Shown in pieces: positions 12,547 to 23,595 of a stretch of 64,000 bases of DNA. How positions within the stretch are numbered: position 1 is the stretch's first letter; each line of letters starts with the position of its first letter. The stretch is taken from the NCBI GenBank assembly GCA_964019415.1, contig OZ025878.1:4654512-4718511 (forward strand). Direction: 5' to 3'. Under the pieces are notes generated by a model, which was given only the letters and a program-made list of their open reading frames with translations, ran no database searches and was not told where the DNA came from. The translations under genes were made by a program, and so were the position numbers. The DNA comes from Ianthella basta (taxonomy: Eukaryota > Porifera > Demospongiae > Verongiida > Ianthellidae).

Positions 12547-13349
12547 TTAAATGTATTCATAGTTACCACCACCCGAGGCTGCAGAAAATGTAAAAGCACA
12601 CAATATATAGTCAATTTCAAAGTCAAACATTGCACTTACATAATTATTGCAGCAATTGCACAAAGACACTGGATGGAAATCAACTAAAAGACGCTCACAG
12701 CACAGCTGCTGCCACTCAAGGTGTTTTCTGTCAGCTGTACAAACAACATTTTTAGGAATAACATTAGTAGGCCACTAACTGTGGAGGCTGCTATGACCTC
12801 AGGTATGAGGTGGTAACCTGAGTCAGCATATCCAACCATTGTTGGTTATCAAACGGACTGTATAGTAAAATTAAAGGTAGATAGACTATTAATTTATTTG
12901 TTGTTAAGTCACCTCAGTTATGAAGTGCACACATGTTAATCAACCCACATTTTTCATTACCAGTGATTGTTGCATATAAATCAGAGGTTTCCTGTGTGAC
13001 CAAGTAACATGGGTTTGACTCCATCACCACTACATCTCCTATTGCAGTGTAGGCAGGATTGGCCTGCATAGTCACAAATGCTGTTGTCTCAATAGGAAAA
13101 AATCCTACAGTAAATATACAGGATGCTTAGTATAGAGATGGTCATTAGTAGCAGATTCATAAGAGAAGTGGAGCTCCATACCCAGTCCTTGGAATGGAAA
13201 CAGGCTCTGATTTAGACAAGTGTTGTGATGGCATTGCTTACCACTGAGTTGCTTATTTATGGATTTTGGTTGCACTGCTAGTCCTCCTGCAATGTAGGAT
13301 GGATTGTCCTGCATTTTTACGATGGCATTAACTCCAGGAGAAAATTCAC
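12547..13349 (-). CDS. Cytoplasmic tail exons of NPxY receptor copy 1
   Basis: Three exons. The first two look like duplicates of one another: each carries the pattern M-Q-x-N-P-x-Y-x-A (MQDNPSYIA and MQANPAYTA). The second adds NPCYLV and SDLYATI. The last exon is only 32 nt and ends GGGNYEYI with a TAA at 12549-12547. No kinase, phosphatase or death-fold domain is visible. Confidence 0.8.
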
Positions 13350-16300
13350 CTATAGCAGAACAGATGTGACACAAAAATGTGGTTCTGTTGCACAAACATG
13401 TAAATAAATGTACATAGCTACGTAGCTAGGGAAAGGAAAGGTATGAATTGTAAAGTCATGCACTTCAGCCTGTATATTACTTTCACAATGTAGACCTGTG
13501 CAAGCGATAGGAAATATGACAGCCATCCAATCCATGCTTTACTTGGCTAGTGTAATTTGTGTGACCCAGTGAGTGTAGGTAAACATTGTGCACTCAAAGC
13601 CATACATGCAATGAGCTTATTCTGGCAATCACAAGTTGTGTGAGGAATCATTAGTCACTTGAAATGCATTTGCAGTAAACCACACCCTTCTTCACTACCA
13701 ATAACAGATTATCACAAATTATGCAAGAATAATGTTTATCATTGTACACCTGTTAGCTGCATATGGTGCACAATGGTAGGGATTTGTGAGTACAGACTGA
13801 ATCTATGGCAAAATGAAGGACCAGGTCTGTCAAATTCAATGCAGCCTATAGCCAAGGCAGACCTTACAAAGGCCAAGTGGTTTTCTATTAGAGATCAAGA
13901 AAACAATCCCAAAATGCAGGATAACACTAGTCTAGGATTTGCTATTATAACATTCATCATGTATTAATCCAGAGTGTGAAGACTGCAGACAACTCTAACT
14001 GACTGTGTCAATGCTCAATGTGTGCAGCTCATGACCTGCACAGCATGTACAGTACAACTTGAAGGGTACAGGGCACTGACGTGGACAAATGAAAGTCATG
14101 TGTTTGCAACAACAACAATCAAGCTATGCATTTCTCATTACCGGTACATGCAGGTGCAAGTGTGCACTAAAGCATTAGCTAACCTGTGTATCTTTCCCCT
14201 TCTTTACCACTCCTTCTCACTCTCCATGCAATTAGTGTAGCAGCAGCAGTAACTGACCCAACCACCAGGGCAGCCACAGCTGTTGTCACCGCTACAATGA
14301 TAACCCACTTCACTCGTACAATGGGACCATCACTAGGTGACATGGTCATTTCATCAATCTCTGATGAGGGAGCAACAGAAGGTTTTGGAGAAAGTGGAGT
14401 GGTTGTTGATGCAACTGAAGTACTAGTGATGCTTGGCACTGTGCAAGAATAGAGCAAAGTAATAATAACAATTTAACTTGAGTCAGTTCTATAAGTAAAG
14501 TAAGGGGTCATGCTGGTCGTTGCCTGCTGAGATTTTAGTCATCTATACTTTTATGATAATTTTATTATATAAATTATAAGCTGTTATTTGAAACAGAAGA
14601 GAGAGTGTTCTGTTTCATGGAGCTGAAACCTGGACCTTAACTGAGCTGCTGACATCATGGTCTGCACAACCTACAACTACTTGCTGCACAAAGCCTTGAA
14701 TGTACCCTGGAAATATCAATCACTAAGGTATAACTGTATGGGAACCTACCACGAGCAGATGACATTTTACATAACCAGTGCCTACACTTCACTGGTTTTG
14801 CAGCTCACTACATTGAAGACAGATATTAACCAGTTGCAGACCTACAGTGCTCCAAATCACAAAGGTTCCTTATCTGTCATTGAGGAAGCTAAGGACGCAT
14901 CTTTGGTATATTTCATAATAATTTCTTAGCCTTCCCCTTCATTACAAACTTCAGAAGCAAAGTTATTTGCTAAAAAGTGTGTTTATAGTGCCTAAAGTGT
15001 TTAGATAGGATCTTCCCAACAAATATGAGTTAAGCTCCCATTGTTCTTAGCGAATGCCTGGATAGTTGCACAATAACATACTAGGGGTCTCCACTGTATG
15101 GTTTGCCTAACTCACCTATGATTATGCAACAGACAGTGGGAATTTGCTTCATGGAATTATGGCTGACATTTTAAAGCATATTTATTTCTGGAATTACACA
15201 TTTATAAGTTATTTAATTTGAAAAAATGGCGGAATGGTGAAGGTGCTGACCGGAGCGGGTGATTTGTCGCTCATTGAGTATCGGGAACAGACTAAGTATG
15301 TCCGAAGCTCGATTAGAATCGATTGCGGAAGCAGATTCTCGAGCGAGGTGCGCGGTATGTCGGCGTCCTGTGGCCCTGAGAAGAGATGGCGCCATACGCG
15401 TACACGGACCGCTTGACCGCTGCGCTGGATCAGGAGAGACGCCAAGTACGGTTATCCAGGATACTGGCACTGCTTGCCATCCCCCATCACAGGCGTCCGC
15501 AACACAGACACCGACTCCGCCAGCAGTGACGGCAGGCCCCACCAGACCTCAACGCGTTCCAATCTTGAAGAGGCTTCCCCGAGCTTCTCGGGATCCAGCC
15601 GCTAGGAAGCTTGCAGCAAAGGGCCTGGGACAAGCCACGGGTACAGGCCACCTCCAATGTCTTACTGGAGACTGCCCTGGATCCGCGAGCATGGACTAGG
15701 CTTCTTGCCACCGCCACCAAGGAATCAGGTGCCTGGTTACATGCCCTGCCCATTACGTCTGGGCTCAGGATGGATGATGAAGTTGTGAGAGTTGCTGTGG
15801 GACTTTGCCTAGGGGTGCCATTGTGCCAGTCACACCTCTGCAGCCGGTGCGGAGCATTAGTTGATGAGTTAGCCACTCATGGCCTAAGTTGCTCCAAGAG
15901 CCAAGGTCGACATCCTCGACATGCTGCCATCAACGAGCTGATCCAGCGATCTTTCATCACAGCTGGAATCCCTGCGCAACTGGAGCGCACTGGAGTTTTT
16001 GTTCTGATGGGAAGAGACTGGATGGGTCCACGGTGATGCCCCAGAGGTGCGGTAGTGCCCTAGCATGGGACGTCACATGCCCAGACACCTACGCCCCCTC
16101 CCATCTGAGATTGGCCACAAGCGAAGCTGGCGCCGTTGCAGAGCAGGCTGAAGTGAGTAAGAGCATTAAGTATGCTGACCTTCAAGCAAGTCATCACTTC
16201 GTTCCAGTGGGGATTGAAACATCCGGAGTGTTCGGACAGGAGGCACTCTCTTTCATCCGAGAGCTCGGACGCCACTTGCAAGTGAAGACAGGAGAGCCCC

Positions 16301-18125
16301 AGTCACATTTCTACCTGCAACAGTGGGTTGCTGTAGCCGTGCAAAGGGGGAACACGGCTGCCGTGATGGGGACGTGCATGAGAACTGACAATGACGATGT
16401 CTATGACTCCTTGTATTGTTGAGTGCTAATTTTGAAACGGAACTAATTAGTGAACTTCATATGCACAGTACAGGTAATGCTAAACGTTTGGCAGTTGCAG
16501 CGGCATATATAGAAGTCATGGCATCATTCCAAGTGGGAACTAGACCAAAAGCTAGTTGTTCATTCCTTCTAGATCCATGCAGCAACAGATCTCTTTGATT
16601 ATGGAATAGTTATGGTAACATGCATTGTCCAATTGTACGCACACCTTAAGTTCTGCAAAAAAGAAAGCAGTGCAGCCACAAACATGAGCATGTGCACTCA
16701 AACACATGCTACTCACCACATTCCTGCCTTGTGCTCTGAATGAGCTGATTAGTGGACTGAACTCTGAAATCTGCAGCAAGCATCTCTACTTCTTGTTGAT
16801 TTGTAGGATTTGCTGTCTGTCCATTTCTCAGTCGTAGATTGCCTTGTCTGTCTCCGCACAGCCCACACAACTGACTCAGAATACTACTAGTACTGGAGAT
16901 GGTAATTCTAAAAAAGGGTTCAGTTCCAATAGCTCTTTCCAATATAATGGTACCAATACCATTGTTTGGTGTAATTGTAACTGAACTGCCTATACCATTT
17001 GTAACATTTCTGGAAAGCCTGGATTGACCATTTCTTATTGTTGATACAAAGTTGTTTTCGTTAATAATGGCGAACCCATTCATCCACTGAATGGTAATCT
17101 GACTGACTTCAAGTCTCTCATTCTTAAAGTCAGCATGAACAAGTATTGGGGACTGCAGACTGCCAGCCGTAGAGCAAGTAGTTATCAGTTCATAAACACA
17201 TGTTTCCTGGAAGCGATAGCCAATTCTTTGTGTGAAAGGAAAGATCAGAGACGAACCAACGACACAATTCAGTGTGCCAGCTGAGGAGGAGGAAGGTATA
17301 GAACAGCATGTTATGTAGATGGTTGATAGTAATTTAATAACTTTCAAACAGCTTACGTATAGGTGGATCTGCTCTAAGTTATTGAGCACTATATGGAATT
17401 GGAGTATAAATTAGTACAGGATGTCATGATTTGCAAGGTTAATGTGATCCAGTGGACTAATGCATGCGCATTATACAAGACCATCTCCATATTATACAAG
17501 GTATGACAAACATTTGCAGTTCTTGCAGTGAGTCTGTCTGTTTCAAATCCAGGTGACAGTACTGCATAAAGCTTACTTATGGAGAGGTTCCATTAGGTCA
17601 TTTAATTACACAAATTGGTGTCCTTTGTGCCTTGGTATAGCTGATTAAAGCATCTACCTACATTGCATGTATATTCACACCTTAATTTGCATATTACCTT
17701 GACTGCACAATCTTTGTGGGTAGTAACTCATTTACATACAAACTTAAACTTGAAAATCCCTAAACTAGTAGCTGCCAAATTGTGTGTCATCTGCAATTTG
17801 CTAAAGATTAATACTTGACTGTATGCCCTATCACGTTTGTGCATAATTATATCTGTGCAGGCAGAAACTGACATATCACAACAGGCAAAGTCTAGAACTT
17901 CTTAGCTGTGTGGACTTGGAAAAACATTTGACATTAGACTGCTTAATTGAGGTATGCTCCTGTATAGTCCATTTAAGGAGGGTCATGTATGCAAAAGGAG
18001 ATCATTTGCAGTCAAGGGTACTGGAATGTATGCATTTGCGAGGCTGGCAGCTTACGGGATAATCGCCTTGTGCCAAGAGCTACCAGTGTCGCCAGTAGAT
18101 CCACAACAGTCAACAGGGCAGCCAT
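12547..18125 (-). CDS. Single-pass VWD-like receptor with triple-NPxY cytoplasmic tail, copy 1
   Basis: Type I membrane protein, 390 aa, six exons: 18056-18125 (signal peptide), 16717-17280 (VWD-like), 14184-14438 (stalk and TM), 13242-13349, 12961-13104, 12547-12578. All internal junctions are phase 1, so every internal exon is symmetric. TM is about residues 256-283, with basic WRVRRSGK on the inner side. The tail carries NPSY (312-315), NPAY (348-351) and NPCY (363-366) and ends NYEYI. NPxY sequences are known docking and endocytosis signals read by PTB-domain proteins. The function here is inferred from that alone. There is no catalytic domain. The large second intron (14439-16716) holds a retroelement remnant. 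I do not recognise a named family. Confidence 0.82.
14184..14438 (-). CDS. Exon 3 of NPxY receptor copy 1: Ser/Thr-rich stalk and transmembrane helix
   Basis: 85 codons, phase 1-1. The first half is a low-complexity stalk rich in Ser, Thr and Pro (likely O-glycosylated). Then come VKWVIIVAVTTAVAALVV and a second hydrophobic stretch, ending WRVRRSG as a stop-transfer signal. It joins directly to the VWD-like exon, so the ectodomain is just one domain plus stalk. Confidence 0.8.
15298..16430 (+). mobile_element. Internally deleted retroelement remnant (N-terminal zinc finger joined to C-terminal CCHC/endonuclease-like part)
   Basis: Plus-strand coding remnant in the intron of NPxY receptor 1. 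It starts with an ATG at 15298 and an N-terminal part with CAVCRRPV...HGPLDRC, a zinc-finger-like element. At about 15610 it passes in another frame into a C-terminal part with CSRCGALVDELATHGLSC (CCHC-like), then SDGKRLDG and LAWDVTCPDT, which resemble the RPD...D core of a restriction-like endonuclease. The reverse transcriptase expected between them is missing, and a frameshift lies near 16000. GC content is clearly higher than the surroundings. The clade is uncertain; an endonuclease-bearing non-LTR type fits best. Confidence 0.6.
16717..17280 (-). CDS. Exon 2 of NPxY receptor copy 1: VWD-like domain
   Basis: This 564-nt phase 1-1 exon codes for 188 residues with [16 protein letters not shown] near the start and [17 protein letters not shown] near the end. 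It ends QEC plus the first base of the next codon, exactly as in the adhesion GPCR exon. It differs from the copies at 37109 and 45780 at several sites, for example SRLSRNVTNG instead of [10 protein letters not shown], and it lacks one Ser codon. Confidence 0.8.
18056..18125 (-). CDS. Exon 1 of NPxY receptor copy 1: signal peptide
   Basis: ATG at 18125, 23 codons starting MAALLTVVDLLATLVALG, then a phase 1 donor. The same exon occurs at 38412-38481 (kinase A) and 47103-47172 (NPxY receptor 2). In this copy a hydrophobic Ala is replaced by Asp, and the AQLS end has become RRLS, so the cleavage region is less ideal than in the paralogs. About 40 nt upstream all three have a pyrimidine-rich ctgcag acceptor-like site, suggesting a 5' UTR intron. 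Confidence 0.72.
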
Positions 18126-18520
18126 TTGTGCCACAGTATGGATGGGGATGATGGGAGATGAGCCTGCAGACAGAGAGTAATGTTGCGTTGACAAGTTGTT
18201 AGGATACAAAACATCCACGGTAGCTAACAACTGTATTTACGAACTCACCTGAGCACAGCTGTCACAATGGAACAAAATGACTGTGTATATTGCTTTTAAG
18301 CCCAGGCATTTCACTTTTGAAATCATGTTCCTGTATGACCATAGATAATTTTGTTGCTTCCAGAAGCCTTATGCAGGGTGGTCCATACATGTAGTGGGTA
18401 ATGACACTATCACCACAGTTCATGACTAGTTGTATACAATTAGCAGCATATTTGGATATTTGTTTCAGGAAGTCACAGCACATAGCAAGCATCAAGAAAG
18501 GCGCATCACATTGAAATCAA

Positions 18521-18755
18521 TAGCTTGATTCTTCTTTGGACAGTCGAGCACACCATGAGCACTTGTCAAATTCAATGCAATGTTTCGCCCATCACGGGCT
18601 TCGTCAGGCATACAAAAGTTTACATAGTTTTGTATGCCTGACGAAGCCCGTGATTTGACAAGTGTTCATGGTGTGCTCGATTGTCCAAAGAAGAATCAAG
18701 CTATTACCTACCCAGCATGCCTAATAACTTCCACGAAAGAAAACATTGAAATCAA
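18521..18755. mobile_element. Fold-back element with 13-bp target-site duplication, unit 1 only
   Basis: The 13-mer acattgaaatcaa occurs at 18508-18520 and 18743-18755 and only once in unit 2 (47555-47567), so the 235 bp between is a clean insertion. The two arms (18521-18617 and 18628-18703) are near-perfect inverted repeats around a 10-nt loop. The left arm has 19 extra bases. There is no coding capacity. Confidence 0.75.
18575..18611 (-). ncRNA. Hammerhead-ribozyme-like core in the fold-back element
   Basis: Minus strand: ATGC, then CTGACGA, then AGCCCGTGATGGGC (stem II with GTGAT loop), then GAAAC, then ATT, then GCAT. The CUGANGA and GAAAC boxes, the intervening hairpin and the ATGC/GCAT stem I match a hammerhead with almost no stem III. 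Cleavage would follow the AUU. Such minimal, dimer-acting hammerheads are known from Penelope-like retroelements. Activity is not shown. Confidence 0.5.
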
Positions 18756-19184
18756 ATTAGCTATTGAAGTAACAGGTCTTCCACCATGCATACTAGAGTC
18801 TTCACCAGGAAGGAGCTGCCATACAAGCAGTGCAGATGTTCACTACCAGGAATTCCTTATGTGTAACAGTATGTTATATGTCATACATGGCTGGGGACAA
18901 CGGATTGTGGATATTTGCTACTGAGGCACTAAATGGATGGGTATGCCACTGTAGGGCATGGAGGTGGTCTCCTGCTGCACTTGACTAGGAATATACCACT
19001 TGGGCCCAATGTTTAGTAATGCAGATGTACATTACTATATATCTAGCATAGGATAGCTAGTGGGGCCCCTTGTGTTCTAAGGAGAGAGATGTCAGCTGGA
19101 CAGCAGAGAGGCGTCAGCAGAGATTGAATGACTCGTTGGGCTTATGAGAGACAATCGAATCATGGCATTGCCACTTAGGATAGC

Positions 19185-19490
19185 CTTTTTACCCAGCAAA
19201 CTCCTCCTCCAGGCATAAAGTATGTAACATATATATCCTTGTTCAGAATGTTATGTAGATCAGAATGCATCAGCAAAGCATTTTGACAGTTTGGTAGGGG
19301 TGCTTTGACTGGATGACTTGCTGGTCTCTGGGAACAGTCTATGGCATTGTAATGTATCTTCAGGCTATCAGCAATGCTGCATCCCCAACTATAGAACTAT
19401 TGAACAAACTGTACACAGGAAGTTGTTAGCAAGTAGTTTGAGTTCAGGGGCACCCCGACGCCCCACGAGTTTCTATAACTCAAAATACTT
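19185..19490. repeat. Dispersed ~300-bp repeat with hairpin end, copy 1
   Basis: Starts near tagcctttttacccagca and ends in gccccacgagtttctataac and tcaaaatacttg. Other copies are at 31428-31735, 48000-48290 and 58974-59282. The terminal hairpin portion also forms the left end of the insertion at 25860. A non-autonomous DNA element is plausible. Confidence 0.5.
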
Positions 19491-19734
19491 GTTGTCTTTT
19501 TGTGTAAACATGTGCGTGTGTGCTGGCAATGACTGATTTAAATGACTGATGAGTATTAGCATTGTCATGTACATTTTCCAATCTCATTATCTGCATTAAT
19601 TACTACCCAGATTTGGCTTCTTGCACTTGCACTGTCATGCCATTAAAATTGTAGGAGCTGATGTATGCACTCTATTGTAAGAAAGCAAACAGTGCAGCTT
19701 ATAAGAATAATATAGCAGGAATTTTGCTGTGCTC

Positions 19735-22343
19735 AATACATTTCTAGGCCAGATCACTTTGAACTGCTTGCTATGGCCCTGAGTGAAGTTGTGAACATTG
19801 AAATCTCCCACTATAATTATATGGGATATACCACCACAGAGGAAGTAAATGACTGGGCAAATGCAATACTCATGTTAGGAACAAACACTGTTGTCCCCAT
19901 TAGATAGACTCAGCTTACATGGTCTTAGAATATTTCCTTTCTATCTCATTTACCTTTTGTTCGGTACATTAACTCAGTGTACTAGTGATACACATTGGGA
20001 GTTAGCTAGTACATATTACTTGGTGTGTGTTGGCCACTCCCTTAACCCCCACTGGCTCTATATCCACTTGCAGGTGAAGCACCCTCTCAGGGACTGGAGA
20101 AAGCTTCGGGAATGTTGTATGGACGTCATGCACAGTCCAGAGAGTGGTGAATATGGAGCAGCAGCAGTGAACAGTGAAAGTGAGAATGCGAGAGTTTCTA
20201 AAATAGATTTCAAGCTGTAATTTGACCCACACTATGTTGCTGCAACTATGTTGCTAAGTCCAACAATTCAATGCCTCACAATTGATCTATTGATGTCATG
20301 CATGCTAATCACAAGTCACCAATTGACAGCTTGCTGCATTAATGCATCATGTGGGCATACTGATCCATTTACAAACATTATGCTAAAGCAGCTAGAGAAC
20401 ACACGAAATATCCTAATTTTGCACATGTACACTCTAAGGTATCACTGTTAGTTAGCATTGCCCTTTTCGTGTGCGTTATTCTGCACTGGCTGAAATCATT
20501 TCAAACTCTGCAGTGATAATGGGCTCTTCATGGCTTCTGATCATTAGTCTTCTCATGAGTGATATGCCTTGCAGTCTCTTTCTTCTCTTCTCCTAATTCA
20601 GTCTATACGTGCATACTGTACCATTGGTTATACTGGGCAGTTCCCCTTTCATATCATGTTCCTGCATGACCATATACTATTCCTGTTGCTTTCAGAACAG
20701 AAGCCTTACGCAGAGTGGTGGTCCATACATGCGGTAGGTAATGACACTCTTACAGCAGTTCATGACTAGTAGTATACAATCAACAGTCTCAACTGTGCCA
20801 TGTTTGGGTAATTGGCTTGAAAAGGGTAAAAGTATATAGCTAGCACCAAGGAAGAATAGCCAAATTAGCCATTCACGTCACTGGTCTCCCACCACACTAG
20901 AGTCTTCACCAGGAAGGAGCAGCCATAGAGGCTGTGTAGATGTACACTACACAAATTTTTCCTTGTATGTATACACAGCAGGGGGTAATGCATTGTGGGT
21001 ATTTTCTGACTAGGCACTAGGTGGATAGGCAAGCCACTGCAGGGCATGGAGGCTATTGACTAGACTCAGAATATACCACTTGGGCCCAACGTTTAGAATA
21101 GCAGGTGTACACTACCATGTAGCAGAGGATAGCTTGTGGGGCCCTTTTGTGTAGTAAGGAGAGAGACATTAACTGGACGTGAAATTCACAGGCCAGCAAT
21201 ACATACTGAGGACATCATATCTCAACAGCATCTGATGGATGTGCATGGGTCTAGTTCTGACTGCATACCAAACCACACACAAATCCATTCATGTTTTATT
21301 ACACCACACATGTGTGCGCATGTGTAACTGTCTTTGTGTGTGCATGTGTCTGTGCTGGTGATGACTGATTAGGATAACTAGATGATCATTATCATTATTC
21401 ATATGTCATCTGCATTAATTACTGTACATAATTATAACAGCCTCTATAACCCTTCACTGTTATGCCATTAAAGGGGGAGGAGTTCATGCATGCACTTTAG
21501 TCTGAGCAAGCATAAAATACACCATGATGGGGTAGGATGTTTTCTGTGCTCAATGCATTTCTAGGCCAGATCACTTTTGAACTGCTTGCTATGGCCCTGA
21601 ATTGCGTAGTGAACATTAAAATCTCCCACTGTATGGTATACCACCACAGAAGCAGTGTATGACTGGGCAAATGCTAGTCATGTTGGGAAGAGACACTGTT
21701 GTCCCCTTTAGATTAGCTCAACTGACATTGTCTCAATTTGCATTGTTCGTTTATTTCATTAACCCTTTTGTTTAGTACGCATTTAACTCAGTGTACTAAT
21801 GGTGTACATTGGGAGTTAATAGACATGACTTGGTGTGTTGGCCACTCCCTTAACCCCACTGGCTCTCATTCCACTTGCAGGTGAGGCACCCTCTCGGGGA
21901 CCGGAGGAACTTGGAGGGTGTCGATAACAATTTCTCCGTCACTCTCATGCATGCAAAACACAGGTCAGTGAATGGCAACTTCCTACATGTTTTAATGAAT
22001 CTTGTGGGCATGCCAATCCATCAACTATATTTTATGCTAACGCGCAGAGAACACACATAATATCCTAATGTATCAGTTTGTACGTGTACACTTAAAGATA
22101 ATGCTATAGCACTGTTATCATAGGCATTGTCCATTTCTCTGAAAGTGATTCTGCGCTGGCCTATATCATTTCAAACTTTGTGGTGATGATAGTCTCCTCA
22201 TTGTCATTGGCCTTCGGATCACCAGCCTTCTCATGATTGATGCTGACTTTCATCTCCTCTTCACCTTTAGTAAGCTTTACAATATCTTTCTTCTCTCCTA
22301 ATTCAATGTTGGCCTCTGATTCTTCTGCAAAGCTGCTGCCCAT
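19735..22343. repeat. Intergenic local tandem duplication with decayed exon-like pieces
   Basis: Blocks 19735-20590 and 21548-22330 are diverged copies about 1.8 kb apart. Each has a tttctag acceptor followed by a plus-strand frame (first copy: PDHFELLAMALSEVV...), then cacttgcag and a frame reading V(K/R)HPL(R/G)D. The second copy has frameshifts. This looks like a broken two-copy gene fragment. I do not recognise it. The 20600-21180 interval also resembles the 5' flank of the VWD genes (18230-19200). Confidence 0.4.
22161..22343 (-). pseudogene. Small open frame, unrecognised (60 aa)
   Basis: ATG at 22343; a charged sequence (MGSSFAEESEANIELGEKK...). The unit 2 copy (about 51000-51140) keeps the start but is cut short by deletions, which argues against an essential protein. 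It could be a terminal exon remnant. Confidence 0.3.
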
Positions 22344-23595
22344 TTGACTAACTTACCAGAGAGGCTTGCCAGAGTGAGTGACTCCTTAAACCATAACATA
22401 AGGTACAAATGTGGCTACACAGGCTGAGCACAAGAAGAAAGCAAAGTATTCACACCTTGAATTGAGCTACCACTTTGTACTGGCTGTACGCAGTGGAGAC
22501 ATCTGGGATGCTGGCCGGGCCAGGCAGCACTGGAACTCATGGATGACCTCAGGTGATGTATCTGTCAGATGACTGGGGAAGCTAGAAGTAGGGAGCACCT
22601 TCTACAGAGGCTGTCCATAGCCATCCAGTAAGGAAATGTGGTGGCAGTACATGGAATGGCTAGGAGGAGTGGTGAACTGAATCCCTTTTGGGAGTAGCTC
22701 ATTGCATGCTGCATGTGACTGTGCTAATGTACTGACAGTGCTGTTTTCATACTATTAATTGTTGTTATTCATTTCTGAAAATAAGGACAAATTGAGCAGA
22801 TCAATATTTCATGCTACTTTATCCTTCTCTGTTCCTGTGCACAACCAGCTCTACCCACTAGTACTTCGCTAGACTGTCCCAAACAAGTACTTTCAGGCCT
22901 TGTTTGACTAGTACTACTGTCCACATATCAGGAATCGTTGAACTTTGACTGAACCCTTGACTTTCAAGTACTCGGTAGTGTTAGGATATTCTGGCCACTA
23001 GACAAATAATTTAATAATGCAATTTCCCATCATGCACACCCCTGCATTGACAGAAGTGAAGTGGCCATTTATGCAATGTGCCGAAGTCTACTCTTATCTC
23101 CACCAAATTTCATGTTATTATTCATGGGGCCATCATATATGTGATATTGTAGAGTAAATGTGCTAAAATGTGTGGAAATGACCACCGCTACAATTAATTG
23201 CAAGTACTAGTATTGTGCTAGCTGCAGGTAGAAAATAACCCAGCAGTATAGGTCATAGATAGAGCATGGCTGCCACTGTAGTGCAGATACAGCACATACA
23301 ATGATTCTTATGGAGGGATGCAGACCAATGATGTTTAATATCTGCATGCCCCTATGCAATTGACATTTGAAGATTCTCAATAATTAGAAATGCTTATTGA
23401 CAAGTGAAACATGTATAATGTAAGTGAGATCATATCCAAAATGGGGGTTGCATAATTGGCCTAATTAGGTGTGAATGATTCATTTTAATATACTGATGGT
23501 TGTAAAGAATGAGCCATGTAGTGAGCTGTATACTATAATTCATTAATATAATAATGCGGGAGAATAATATTGCTGAGTTACAGATTAGTGGCAAC

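Noticed and set aside
18634..18924. 96-codon plus-strand frame crossing the fold-back element
   Set aside because: The first third lies in an inserted inverted repeat absent from unit 2, and the remainder is intergenic repeat sequence.
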